Positions 1 to 6,982 of a stretch of DNA of 7,778 nt are shown here, piece by piece. The translations under genes were made by a program, and so were the position numbers. Origin of the DNA: Paracoccaceae bacterium (GTDB lineage Bacteria; Pseudomonadota; Alphaproteobacteria; Rhodobacterales; Rhodobacteraceae); contig JALSGY010000511.1 in assembly GCA_026982515.1 (NCBI GenBank), positions 1 through 7,778 on the forward strand, in the 5' to 3' direction. Positions within the stretch are counted from its first letter, which is position 1; every line of letters begins with the position of its first letter. Below the pieces are notes generated by a model. That model was not told where the DNA came from, did not search any database, and was given only the letters and a program-made list of their open reading frames with translations.

Positions 1-735
1 CCGTATCACCTTGGCCAACCCGTCGAGGATCTCGGCCAGGTTGCCGCCCGAGGTCTGCTGGATGCTCACCGCCACCGCAAGGAAGCGCAGATCCTGCATG
101 TCGAGGCGTTCGGCCATGGCCTTGAGCGCCTCGCCCACGTCGCGGCCATAGGTGGCCTCGTCGGAAATGACGCCCATTTCCGTGGCCAGCGGATCGGGGA
201 CTTCCTGGGCGACGATGCTGAGTGCGGAGGAAAAGGGGTGCCCCACGCGCAAGGAGCGCACCATCAGTTCCACCGCGTCGGGCAGCTGCTCCTCGATCAG
301 GGCAAGGCGTTTCTTGGCCTTGTTGTTGACCCACACGTAGACGCCGCCAACACCCATCATCACCGCGACCGCGGCGCGGATGGGCAGCGAGGCTTCGGTG
401 CCGACGGTCAGGCCGACGAAGGAGATCACCCCCAGAACCCCCATCATCACGACAAGCTGGCTTGGCGAGAAGGCGATGTTGGCCTTCTGCGCCTTGTTGG
501 CCAGGAGGGAGTAGAGCGGGATGGATCGCGACTTCATGTGCTGGCTCATCTCCTTGCGGAGCTGTTCCAGCACCTTCTCGCGGCCGACGCCCTTTTCGAG
601 CATCTCCAGCCGGCGGTTGACGCGGCTGTTGAGGCTGATCGACTTGCCGAAGACCGTCAGGTAGATGCCTTCGACGATCACCAGGACCGAGATGAAGATC
701 AGGCCGTAGATGAGGGGTTCCGCACTGATGACCAT
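1..735 (-). CDS. tadB: Tad pilus inner-membrane platform protein TadB, 3' end cut by the window
   Basis: 245 codons are visible, read from ATG at 735-733 to the window edge; the C-terminal part, roughly 80 residues by the usual family length of about 320, is missing. TadB is a GspF/PilC-like polytopic protein that, with TadC, forms the inner-membrane platform on which pilins are assembled by the ATPase. The translation shows a hydrophobic segment at about residues 7-28, two more at about 94-113 and 118-137, and the start of a T2SSF domain from about residue 150, with the family-typical stretches LPDAVELMVRSLRVG and QQTSGGNLAEIL. The start overlaps the cpaF stop by one base (TAATG). A Shine-Dalgarno GAGGGAG lies 10 bases upstream, inside cpaF, so translational coupling is likely. 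tadC would be expected next, beyond base 1. Confidence 0.93.
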   Translation of the reverse strand, partial: MVISAEPLIYGLIFISVLVIVEGIYLTVFGKSISLNSRVNRRLEMLEKGVGREKVLEQLRKEMSQHMKSRSIPLYSLLANKAQKANIAFSPSQLVVMMGVLGVISFVGLTVGTEASLPIRAAVAVMMGVGGVYVWVNNKAKKRLALIEEQLPDAVELMVRSLRVGHPFSSALSIVAQEVPDPLATEMGVISDEATYGRDVGEALKAMAERLDMQDLRFLAVAVSIQQTSGGNLAEILDGLAKVIR

Positions 736-2177
736 TACCGTTGTTCTCCCTCGAAAGGCTCGAAAATGCTTGCCGGCAGGTCGTAGCCCCACATCTTGAA
801 GCGTTCGGAAAAGTGGCTGCGCACGCCGGTGGCGGTGAAATGGCCGATGATCTTGTTGTCGGGTGTCAGGCCGACGCGCTGATAGCGGAAGACCTCCTGC
901 ATGGAGATCACGTCGCCCTCCATGCCGGTGATCTCGGTGATCGAGACCATCCGGCGCGAACCGTCCTGCAGGCGGGAGGCCTGGACGATCAGGTTGACGG
1001 CCGAGGCAATCTGCGAACGCACCGCCTTGATCGGCATCTCGATACCGGCCATGGCGATCATGTTCTCCAGCCGGCTCACCGCGTCGCGCGCCGAGTTGGC
1101 GTGGATCGTCGTCATCGAGCCGTCATGGCCGGTGTTCATCGCCTGGAGCATGTCGATCACCTCTTCGCCGCGGGTCTCGCCGACGATGATGCGGTCGGGG
1201 CGCATGCGCAGCGCGTTGCGCAGGCAGTCGCGCTGGGTGACCGCGCCCTTGCCTTCCACGTTCGGCGGGCGGCTTTCCATCCGGCCCACGTGGGTCTGCT
1301 GCAGTTGCAGTTCGGCGGTGTCCTCGATGGTGAGGATGCGCTCGGAGTCGTCGATGAAGGAAGACAGCGCGTTCAGCGTGGTCGTCTTGCCCGAGCCGGT
1401 GCCGCCCGAGACGATGATGTTCAGCCGGGTGGCCACGGCGGCCTGCAGATAGGCGGCCATTTCTTCGGTGAAGGCGCCGAAGCGGACAAGATCGTCGACC
1501 GAAAGCTTTTCCTTCTTGAACTTGCGGATCGAGACCAGCGAGCCGTCCACCGCGATCGGCGGCACCATGGCGTTGAAGCGCGAGCCGTCCGCCAGGCGGG
1601 CGTCCACGTAGGGGTTGGATTCGTCCACCCGGCGCCCGACGGCGGAGACGATCTTGTCGATGATCCGCAGCAGGTGCTTTTCATCCTTGAAGGTGGTGTC
1701 GGTCAGCTCCAGCTTGCCGTTGCGTTCCACGAAAACCTGATGCGGGCCGTTGACCAGGATGTCGTTGACGGTGTCGTCCTTGAGCAGCGGCTCCAGAGGG
1801 CCGAGCCCCACGACCTCGTCGTACAGCTCCTGGTTGAGGGTTGCCCGTTCCTCGCGGTTGAGCACCACCGACATCTCTTCCAGCGCTTCCGCGGCAATGG
1901 CCGAGATTTCCGCGCGCAGGTCCGCCTCCGAGGCGGTTTCCAGCGCTGAGAGGTTCAGATCGTCCAGCAGGCGCTTGTGCAGCTCCACCTTGATCTCGCT
2001 GAGCCGTTCCTTGCGCTTCTTCTCCTTGTTCATCGGCACGACCTGAGCCGGGGTCCCGGAGGCCCGGCGCTGGACCTTGGGCGGGGTCTGCGGTTCGGGG
2101 GCCTGTTTGGCGGCGGCCTCGGAGAGTTCGACGAGTTTCGGCTTCGACTTGCCGGATTTCTTGTAACGCGAAAACAT
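735..2177 (-). CDS. cpaF: Tad pilus assembly ATPase CpaF/TadA (GspE/VirB11 family)
   Basis: A 480-residue cytoplasmic secretion ATPase that powers Flp pilus assembly. Residues 1-60 are a basic, Pro/Ala-rich linker; about 60-245 is the N-terminal domain with LGPLEPLLKDDTVNDILVNG at 125-144. The RecA-like core carries Walker A GGTGSGKT at 258-265 (Lys264), an Asp-box ILTIEDTAEL at 281-290, Walker B RIIVGE at 329-334 and the His-box around TTIHANS at 356-362. All key residues are intact and the length is normal for CpaF. The ATG at 2177 is preceded by GGGAAGG with 6 bases of spacing, and the gene starts 18 bases after the cpaE stop, so cpaE, cpaF and tadB look like one transcription unit. CpaF and TadA are two names for the same protein; the identification is firm. 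Confidence 0.97.
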   Translation of the reverse strand: MFSRYKKSGKSKPKLVELSEAAAKQAPEPQTPPKVQRRASGTPAQVVPMNKEKKRKERLSEIKVELHKRLLDDLNLSALETASEADLRAEISAIAAEALEEMSVVLNREERATLNQELYDEVVGLGPLEPLLKDDTVNDILVNGPHQVFVERNGKLELTDTTFKDEKHLLRIIDKIVSAVGRRVDESNPYVDARLADGSRFNAMVPPIAVDGSLVSIRKFKKEKLSVDDLVRFGAFTEEMAAYLQAAVATRLNIIVSGGTGSGKTTTLNALSSFIDDSERILTIEDTAELQLQQTHVGRMESRPPNVEGKGAVTQRDCLRNALRMRPDRIIVGETRGEEVIDMLQAMNTGHDGSMTTIHANSARDAVSRLENMIAMAGIEMPIKAVRSQIASAVNLIVQASRLQDGSRRMVSITEITGMEGDVISMQEVFRYQRVGLTPDNKIIGHFTATGVRSHFSERFKMWGYDLPASIFEPFEGEQR

Positions 2178-2195
2178 TCGATACCTTCCCGGCCG

Positions 2196-3440
2196 TCACG
2201 CCCCTGCTATGACGGCCTGATTGTGCTCGTGAACGGAGGTTGCGAGTTTCAGGATTTCCTTGCGCAGGTTGTTCTTGGGGGCGGCTTCGCCAAGCGGCAC
2301 CCCCTGGTCGCAGGCGTCATTCACCGCCTTGCCGCCATCGGGCATCATCACCTCGATGTCGATGTTCAGCGTCTCCGCCATCCGCTTGACGCGGCTCTTG
2401 CCGGAAAGGTCGGTGAACTTCGGCGCCCGGTTGAGGATGTAGCGCAGCTTCTCGAACGGCAGGTCCTCCGCCTTCAGCGCCCGGATCATCCGCAAGGTGT
2501 TCTGGGCCGAACGCATGTCCAGTTCCAGCGGGGTGAAATAGACATGCGCGGTGTTGAGAACGGCCTCCGTCCACTGGACGACCGTGGAGGGCATGTCCAC
2601 CACCACATAGTCGAAATTGGCGCGGGCGGCGGCGAGGATGCGGTTCACGTCCTCGGAGCAGATCAGATCGAGCGGCAGCATCTCGGGCGGCGCCGTCAGC
2701 ACGTGCAGCTTTTCCTTGTAGTCCTGCAGGGCGTGCATGAAGGCCTCGTCGTCCATGCTTTCGGTGTCGGAAAGAAGCTCGAACACTGCCTCGCGGCGTG
2801 GCAGGTCGAGATATGTCGCGACAGAGCCATACTGCAGGTCGAAGTCCAGCAGGCAGACCCGGGGCGGTTCCTTCTTGTCGATATTGGCCAGTTCCCAGGC
2901 CATGTTCACGGCAAAGGTGGTGCTGCCAACCCCGCCGGCCAGCCCGTGCATCGCCAGCACCACGCCGTCCCGGTCCCCCGAGAGCTTGACGGCCTTGGCG
3001 GCCGGCGCAGAGGGCGGCGGGGCGACTTCCCTGGGCTTGCGCAGCCGTTCGATGGCGTCGTGCAGGGCGCCGTCGGGCAGGGGGTAGGGCACGAATTCCT
3101 CCGCGCCGAGCCGCAGCAGCTGGTGCAGGGCAATCGGCGAGACGTCCTCTGCGATCACGATGACCTTGATGCCGCGGCTGTTGGCGGTCTTGATCAGGTC
3201 CGCAACCATTGCGATGCGGCCCTCGTCCTCCCGGTCCATGGCCACGGCCACGAATTCAAGGGATTCGGCATCCGGCTGGTTGAGGAAAACCCTGGCGTCC
3301 TCGAAGGACAGATCGCCCCAGCTTTCGCCGAGTTCGGTTTCCATGTCCTCGATGAGAAGGTCGAAGTTCTGAACGTCCCGCGAAATCGTGCAGGCTACGA
3401 TTGGTGCCGGTTCTGCCTGCAATGCCACACTGCTTGCCAT
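2196..3440 (-). CDS. cpaE: Pilus assembly/localisation protein CpaE/TadZ (MinD/ParA-like)
   Basis: A 414-residue cytoplasmic protein. Residues about 11-125 form a receiver-like domain (VIVIAEDVSP near 94-102, LGAEEFVPYPL at 111-121), then a Pro/Ala linker, then a MinD/ParA-type domain from about 158. In known systems CpaE/TadZ directs the Tad machine to its cellular site. The P-loop is GLAGGVGSTT (166-175), without either lysine of the deviant KGGxGK[ST] motif. The A'-like motif CLLDFDLQYG (196-205) and Walker B-like FDYVVVDMP (276-284) are present. I chose ATG 3440 because GGAAGGA lies 9 bases upstream; a GTG at 3470 would add 10 residues but has no clear ribosome site. It is separated from ompA by 208 bases with a terminator-like hairpin, and lies 18 bases before cpaF. 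Confidence 0.93.
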   Translation of the reverse strand: MASSVALQAEPAPIVACTISRDVQNFDLLIEDMETELGESWGDLSFEDARVFLNQPDAESLEFVAVAMDREDEGRIAMVADLIKTANSRGIKVIVIAEDVSPIALHQLLRLGAEEFVPYPLPDGALHDAIERLRKPREVAPPPSAPAAKAVKLSGDRDGVVLAMHGLAGGVGSTTFAVNMAWELANIDKKEPPRVCLLDFDLQYGSVATYLDLPRREAVFELLSDTESMDDEAFMHALQDYKEKLHVLTAPPEMLPLDLICSEDVNRILAAARANFDYVVVDMPSTVVQWTEAVLNTAHVYFTPLELDMRSAQNTLRMIRALKAEDLPFEKLRYILNRAPKFTDLSGKSRVKRMAETLNIDIEVMMPDGGKAVNDACDQGVPLGEAAPKNNLRKEILKLATSVHEHNQAVIAGA

Positions 3441-3449
3441 CGACTCTCG

Positions 3450-3456
3450 TCCTTCC
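3450..3456 (-). promoter_or_regulatory. Ribosome binding site deciding the cpaE start
   Basis: GGAAGGA on the minus strand, 9 bases before ATG 3440. It lies inside the reading frame that a GTG start at 3470 would use, so it favours the shorter 414-residue protein. Confidence 0.7.
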
Positions 3457-3494
3457 ACGTTTGCTGGCACAAGCGGCGTCCTGGACCCGAGCCC

Positions 3495-3500
3495 ATTTTA
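3495..3500 (-). promoter_or_regulatory. Possible -10 element upstream of cpaE
   Basis: TAAAAT on the minus strand, one mismatch to the TATAAT consensus, 55 bases before the cpaE ATG in an otherwise GC-rich gap. No convincing -35 hexamer lies at 16-18 bases. It is offered because the hairpin at 3599-3614 implies that cpaE may need its own promoter. Confidence 0.22.
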
Positions 3501-3593
3501 TTGGATCCCACCGCAGGGCCACGTGCGACTCATTCGGCCGCACACTGCTCCCAGGTCGGGAATGTGCAGGTGAATCTGGGCAAGATTGCGGCC

Positions 3594-3614
3594 AAAAAAC
3601 CGAAATTATTCGGT
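3594..3614 (-). terminator. Probable intrinsic terminator after the ompA-like gene
   Basis: On the minus strand ACCGAA, loop TAAT, TTCGGT, then TTTTT. It is a perfect 6-bp stem followed by a U-tract, 35 bases past the OmpA stop. The stem is short and half AT, so termination may be partial. It would separate the cpaC-ompA transcript from cpaE-cpaF-tadB. Confidence 0.6.
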
Positions 3615-3648
3615 ATCTCGGAACGATCCTCCCCGTGAGGGAAGACTG

Positions 3649-4326
3649 TCAACCGCCCCCGGCCGACAGCGACGAGCCTCCGGTGGCGGAAACCTGCGTT
3701 CCACTGGCCACGTATTCGCGGAAGATCACCTGGGCGTATTTCCCGTTCAGAAGGGTGGGGTGGTTCTTCACGAAGCCCGACACTTCGGTCACGGTGCGCC
3801 TGTTGCGCCTCTCGCGGCCTTCGGTCACGACGAGCGGCTGATCTTCCCCGAAGGAGACCATCGCCTCAAGCCGCGAGCGGCTGATGCCCTGGGCGACAAG
3901 GAAATCGACGACCGCCCTGGCCCGGCGCAGGCCGAGGCGCTTGTTGTAGGCGTCCGAGCCCACCAGATCGGTGTGGCCGTAGACGCGGAAGCGCACCTCG
4001 GGGAACTGCCTGATCCAGTCGGCTTGGCGGCGCAGGATCGCCCGTGCCTCGGCATCGAGAACGGCACTGTCGAAGGCGAAGTTCACCGTGGTCGGCACGT
4101 CGCTTGCGAACTTGTTGTTGAGATCGATCACATAGCCGCGCTCGCCGGTCTGGACCAGCGTGTTGTTCTGCGTGGGGTTGCCGAACTGGCCCTCGTCCAC
4201 GAAGGAGCCGGCCTCGCGGTTCCAGCTGTCGAAGATCGGCCCGTCGGCGAAATAGTCCTGGCCCTCGCAGGCGGACAGGGCCAGAAGGCTGACGGCGGCG
4301 ATGATTTTGCTGCTGTGCCGGACCAT
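3649..4326 (-). CDS. OmpA-family peptidoglycan-binding lipoprotein of the tad locus
   Basis: A 225-residue envelope protein. Residues 1-19 are a lipoprotein signal peptide (VRHSSK, hydrophobic core, lipobox LSAC) with lipidated Cys20; Glu at +2 is not an inner-membrane retention Asp, so outer-membrane location is likely. The OmpA C-terminal domain spans about 80-172, with NFAFDSAVL (82-90), GHTD (117-120), YNKRLGLRRARAV (127-139) and RERRNRRT (161-168), the Asp and Arg residues typical for binding diaminopimelate in peptidoglycan. A further 50-residue tail contains NGKYAQVIFREYV and ends in a Ser/Gly-rich stretch. ATG 4326 is preferred because GGAG lies 8 bases upstream; ATG 4332 (overlapping the cpaC stop as TGATG) and GTG 4335 have poor spacing. 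It sits where cpaD stands in the Caulobacter locus, so it may anchor the secretin to the cell wall. Confidence 0.9.
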   Translation of the reverse strand: MVRHSSKIIAAVSLLALSACEGQDYFADGPIFDSWNREAGSFVDEGQFGNPTQNNTLVQTGERGYVIDLNNKFASDVPTTVNFAFDSAVLDAEARAILRRQADWIRQFPEVRFRVYGHTDLVGSDAYNKRLGLRRARAVVDFLVAQGISRSRLEAMVSFGEDQPLVVTEGRERRNRRTVTEVSGFVKNHPTLLNGKYAQVIFREYVASGTQVSATGGSSLSAGGG

Positions 4327-4331
4327 GTTCA

Positions 4332-5747
4332 TCACTCCATCACGTAGCCGTAGGACCCGTTGAAGTCCTGCTTGGCAACTTCACCCGCAGCCCCGGTTCT
4401 CGGGCGGTTCGGGTTGGCGGTCTTGCCGAACAGGAACAGCTCGGCCTCGGTGGGCGGGCGGATCCTGTCGGTGGGAAGGGCCAGCGCCTCACCGCGGGTC
4501 GGTGTGACGAGGTGGGGGGTGATGATGATCACCAGCTCCGACTGGTTGCGCTCGTATTCGGCGCTGCGAAACAGGGCGCCCAGAACGGGAATGTCGCCCA
4601 GCCATGGCACCTGCCCGGCGAGATCGCGGAAATCGTCCTGCAGCAGCCCGGCAATGGCGAAGCTTTCGCCATCGCGCATCTCGACGGTGGTGGAGGTCTC
4701 GCGGCGCTTGAAGGCGTTGACCGAAAAGCCGCCGTTCTGGAAGGTGACGGTGCTGTCGATGCCCGAGACCGCGGCGGTAAGCTCCAGGTTGATGACGTCA
4801 CCGTCCACCACGCGGGGGGTGAACTTCAACTCGACGCCGAAGGGCTTGTACTCGACGAACACGCCACCGTCGGGGTCGAGCACGGGAACCGGATATTCGC
4901 CGCCGGCCAGGAAGCGGGCCTCCTGGCCCGAGAGCGCGACGAGGTTCGGCTCGGCCAGGGTGCGGACGACGCCTTTGCTTTCAAGGGCTTCCAGGGCGAT
5001 GGCCAGTTGCAGCCCTCCGGCGTTGAAGCCGAAGGTGTAGCGCCCGGCAGCTTCTCCCGAGAAGTTGGGCAGGGTGGTCGGATCGGCATCGAACTGGGCC
5101 AGAACATTGCCGCCCTCGGCAAAGGCGGCGTTGCCGCCGAAGACGGCGCCCCCGCTCATTCCGAGGCTGGAGGCCAGGGACTTGCTGACGGCGCGCTGCA
5201 TCTCGGCAAAGCGCACCTTCAGCATCACCTGCTGGGTGCCGCCCACCATCAGCAGGTTGGACACCCGGTCGGGGGCGTAGCGGTTGGCAAGGTCGAGCGC
5301 CCGGTCGAGCTTGGTGATGCTTGAGACCACGCCCGACAGGACGATGCCGTCATTGGCGGTGCGCACTTCAATCTGCTCGTTGGGCAGGATCTGCTTGAGG
5401 CGTTCCTTGAACTCGGCGATGTCGGGGGTGACGCGCACCTCGACATTGGCGATCAGCCGGCCGTCGGGCCCCAGTAGCGTCAGCGTGGTGCGGCCGGGGG
5501 CCTTGCCCAGCACGTAAAGGGTGCGGTCGGAAAGCGTGGAAATGTCGGCGATGTTCGGGTTGGCGATCGAGACTTCCGCAAAGGGCCTGTCCGCCTCCAC
5601 GACCACGGCGCGGTTCATCGCCACGTTGAGAGAGCTGGATACCGCCCCCTCCATGATCCGCAGCGTCTGGGCGTGCGCCGCCGGAATGGCAGCAAACGTC
5701 ACCGTCAAGCCAACCAACGCGGCCTTGAGAATACCATTGAATTTCAT
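4332..5747 (-). CDS. cpaC: Tad pilus outer-membrane secretin CpaC/RcpA
   Basis: A 471-residue secretin that forms the outer-membrane ring through which the pilus leaves. Residues 1-26 are a Sec signal peptide (KFNGILK, hydrophobic core, AHA before Gln27). About 35-107 is the pilus-secretin N-terminal domain (IANPNIADIS at 61-70, YVLGKAPGRTTL at 78-89); about 109-170 is BON-like; the secretin domain runs about 173-416 with VVRTLAEPNLVALSG (260-274), VPWLGDIPVLGALFR (380-394) and LVIIITPHLV (405-414). The C-terminus ends in the aromatic SYGYVME. ATG 5747 is chosen over GTG 5768 because GGAGAGG lies 8 bases upstream and the signal peptide then starts cleanly. The ompA ribosome site and start region overlap its last codons, suggesting translational coupling. 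Domain composition and length are normal. Confidence 0.96.
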   Translation of the reverse strand: MKFNGILKAALVGLTVTFAAIPAAHAQTLRIMEGAVSSSLNVAMNRAVVVEADRPFAEVSIANPNIADISTLSDRTLYVLGKAPGRTTLTLLGPDGRLIANVEVRVTPDIAEFKERLKQILPNEQIEVRTANDGIVLSGVVSSITKLDRALDLANRYAPDRVSNLLMVGGTQQVMLKVRFAEMQRAVSKSLASSLGMSGGAVFGGNAAFAEGGNVLAQFDADPTTLPNFSGEAAGRYTFGFNAGGLQLAIALEALESKGVVRTLAEPNLVALSGQEARFLAGGEYPVPVLDPDGGVFVEYKPFGVELKFTPRVVDGDVINLELTAAVSGIDSTVTFQNGGFSVNAFKRRETSTTVEMRDGESFAIAGLLQDDFRDLAGQVPWLGDIPVLGALFRSAEYERNQSELVIIITPHLVTPTRGEALALPTDRIRPPTEAELFLFGKTANPNRPRTGAAGEVAKQDFNGSYGYVME

Positions 5748-5755
5748 GTGACCTG

Positions 5756-5762
5756 CCTCTCC
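5756..5762 (-). promoter_or_regulatory. Ribosome binding site deciding the cpaC start
   Basis: GGAGAGG on the minus strand, 8 bases before ATG 5747. A GTG at 5768 would lie upstream of it and add seven residues before the signal peptide, so the ATG is preferred. Confidence 0.7.
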
Positions 5763-5864
5763 GATCACGCCTCGTTACGGGTCGTTTCAATTGCCCGTTT
5801 GTCCGGCACAATGCGGGAAACTTGGATTTATTGCAAGAATCAATCGCTTGGCGCGGGCGGCTTA

Positions 5865-5873
5865 TGTGGATAA
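5865..5873 (-). promoter_or_regulatory. Perfect DnaA-box consensus upstream of cpaC
   Basis: TTATCCACA on the minus strand, identical to the Escherichia coli DnaA-box consensus, 118-126 bases before the cpaC ATG in the cpaB-cpaC gap. I saw no second box nearby. DnaA acts as a transcription factor in alphaproteobacteria, but a single site may be chance. Confidence 0.35.
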
Positions 5874-5911
5874 GTCGCAACACAGACACAAGATATGGGT
5901 TGAGGCTCGGG

Positions 5912-5934
5912 TGGCGGGCAAGATTTGCCCGCCA
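5912..5934 (-). terminator. Strong hairpin just after cpaB, without U-tract
   Basis: TGGCGGGCAA, three-base loop, TTGCCCGCCA: a perfect 10-bp GC-rich stem beginning 7 bases past the cpaB stop. The bases after it on the minus strand are CCCGAGCC, so it is not a canonical intrinsic terminator. It may instead protect the cpaB mRNA 3' end or attenuate readthrough into cpaC. Confidence 0.5.
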
Positions 5935-5941
5935 GGAAGGT

Positions 5942-6805
5942 TCAGTTGCCCTGTGGGCAGGCGACCGGCGTTTCGATGATCTCGGAACCGCGCCGGGTGC
6001 GGATGGTGCAGACCTTGGGCTGCTCCACCTCGACGATCTGCCTCTCCTCGATGCCCAGCAGGTCGCGGCGGTCCACCTCGACGGACTCGCTGACCTCGCC
6101 GTAGTCATTGATGCCGACCAGCGCCAGAGAAAGCTTGCCGGTGGCTTGGGCCTGGGCCAGCGCGGCCACCTGAAGCGGCGTCGCCTCGACGGTGACGGTT
6201 CTGGCAATCGTCGGGTTGCTGCGGTCGGCATCGGCGATCTGGTCCACCGCCAGCAGCTTGACGCCGCTTTCGATGAGCTTCGTCAGCTCGCCGCGTGCCG
6301 GGCCTTCGGGGGCAAAGCTCTGGCCCGTCCAGTAGATGTCCACCCTGTCGCCCGGGCGCAGGAAGCCCGATACGCCGCTGGCCACGTCCACCCGGATGGC
6401 GAAGGCGCGCATGCCCTTGCCCAGCCGCGAAGACACGCCGGCCTCCTCTCCGGGGGCGGTGACCTTGACGGCCATGATGGCCTCGCCTTCCTCCATGGCC
6501 CGCAACACGGTGCGCAGCTTTTCCTCGCCATTGGGGAAGAGTTTCTTGCCGGACTGGAAGGCGCCGGGCGGAATGGCGTTGACCGGCCACTTGACGATCC
6601 GCACGTCCTTCTTGCGGATCTTCTCGCCGTAGCGCAGCGCCCGGTTGGCAACGAAAACGTCGACGGTTTCCACCATCTGGGAGCGCGCGGCCCGTTCCTG
6701 GGCAAGCTGCGCCTGGTAGGCGCTGATGTAATCCTTCGCCATGTAGACGGCGAAACCCGCCAGTCCCATGCCGATGAGCAAGACCAAACCGAATACCAAA
6801 CGCAT
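5942..6805 (-). CDS. cpaB: Flp pilus assembly protein CpaB/RcpC
   Basis: A 287-residue periplasmic protein held by an N-terminal membrane segment (about 3-23, LVFGLVLLIGMGLAGFAV). It has an SAF-like domain at about 48-112 (VFVANRALRYGEKI, then VKWPVNAIPPGAF at 71-83) and the RcpC/CpaB domain from about 128 (KGMRAFAIRVDVASGVSGFL, PGDRVDIYWTG at 151-161). CpaB is thought to work with the CpaC secretin in the periplasm. Two cysteines near the C-terminus, Cys266 and Cys283, could form a disulphide. ATG 6805 has GAGAGGG 6 bases upstream and puts the membrane segment at the N-terminus; a TTG at 6880 would place 25 hydrophilic residues ahead of it and is rejected. It lies 177 bases after pilin 1 and 194 before cpaC, so it may be transcribed partly on its own. 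Confidence 0.92.
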   Translation of the reverse strand: MRLVFGLVLLIGMGLAGFAVYMAKDYISAYQAQLAQERAARSQMVETVDVFVANRALRYGEKIRKKDVRIVKWPVNAIPPGAFQSGKKLFPNGEEKLRTVLRAMEEGEAIMAVKVTAPGEEAGVSSRLGKGMRAFAIRVDVASGVSGFLRPGDRVDIYWTGQSFAPEGPARGELTKLIESGVKLLAVDQIADADRSNPTIARTVTVEATPLQVAALAQAQATGKLSLALVGINDYGEVSESVEVDRRDLLGIEERQIVEVEQPKVCTIRTRRGSEIIETPVACPQGN

Positions 6806-6811
6806 TTTCTG

Positions 6812-6818
6812 CCCTCTC
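6812..6818 (-). promoter_or_regulatory. Ribosome binding site deciding the cpaB start
   Basis: GAGAGGG on the minus strand, 6 bases before ATG 6805. It supports the start immediately ahead of the membrane segment. Confidence 0.7.
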
Positions 6819-6824
6819 AATGCC

Positions 6825-6858
6825 GGCCCGGCACCGCCTGAACGGATCGGTGCGGGCC
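6825..6858 (-). promoter_or_regulatory. Hairpin in the cpaB leader
   Basis: On the minus strand GGCCCGCACCG pairs with CGGTGC-C-GGGCC: 11 bp with one bulged C and an 11-base loop. It ends 6 bases before the cpaB Shine-Dalgarno. No U-tract follows. It could hinder translation of cpaB, or act as a 3' end for the pilin 1 transcript. Confidence 0.4.
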
Positions 6859-6982
6859 ATTCTTGTTCAACAGGTGCCAATCTGGGCGGGAATTGCGGCG
6901 GAAGCGTGATGGCAAGGTGTCGGCAGTGGGGATTTTTCCCGAAACGTGAACGATCTGTTCAGCCTGGCTGTCCACCGGAAGA

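Noticed and set aside
741..1949. A 402-codon open frame on the plus strand opposite cpaF
   Set aside because: Antisense shadow of a clearly intact ATPase gene with the same biased composition and no domain.
3441..3470. GTG start giving a 424-residue CpaE
   Set aside because: The strong GGAAGGA site lies downstream of this GTG and 9 bases before the ATG at 3440.
1977..3638. A 553-codon open frame on the plus strand
   Set aside because: It lies antisense to cpaF and cpaE, crosses the gap between them, is rich in His, Gly, Asp and Arg as expected for the reverse reading of GC-rich genes, and shows no recognisable domain.
6806..6880. TTG start extending CpaB by 25 residues
   Set aside because: It would bury the membrane segment behind a hydrophilic, Pro-rich stretch that overlaps the leader hairpin; ATG 6805 has a good ribosome site.
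6947..6961. Inverted repeat TGAAC-N5-GTTCA, considered as a LexA-type or terminator site
   Set aside because: The alphaproteobacterial LexA box is GTTC-N7-GTTC, a direct repeat, which this is not; the 5-bp stem is too weak to call a terminator.
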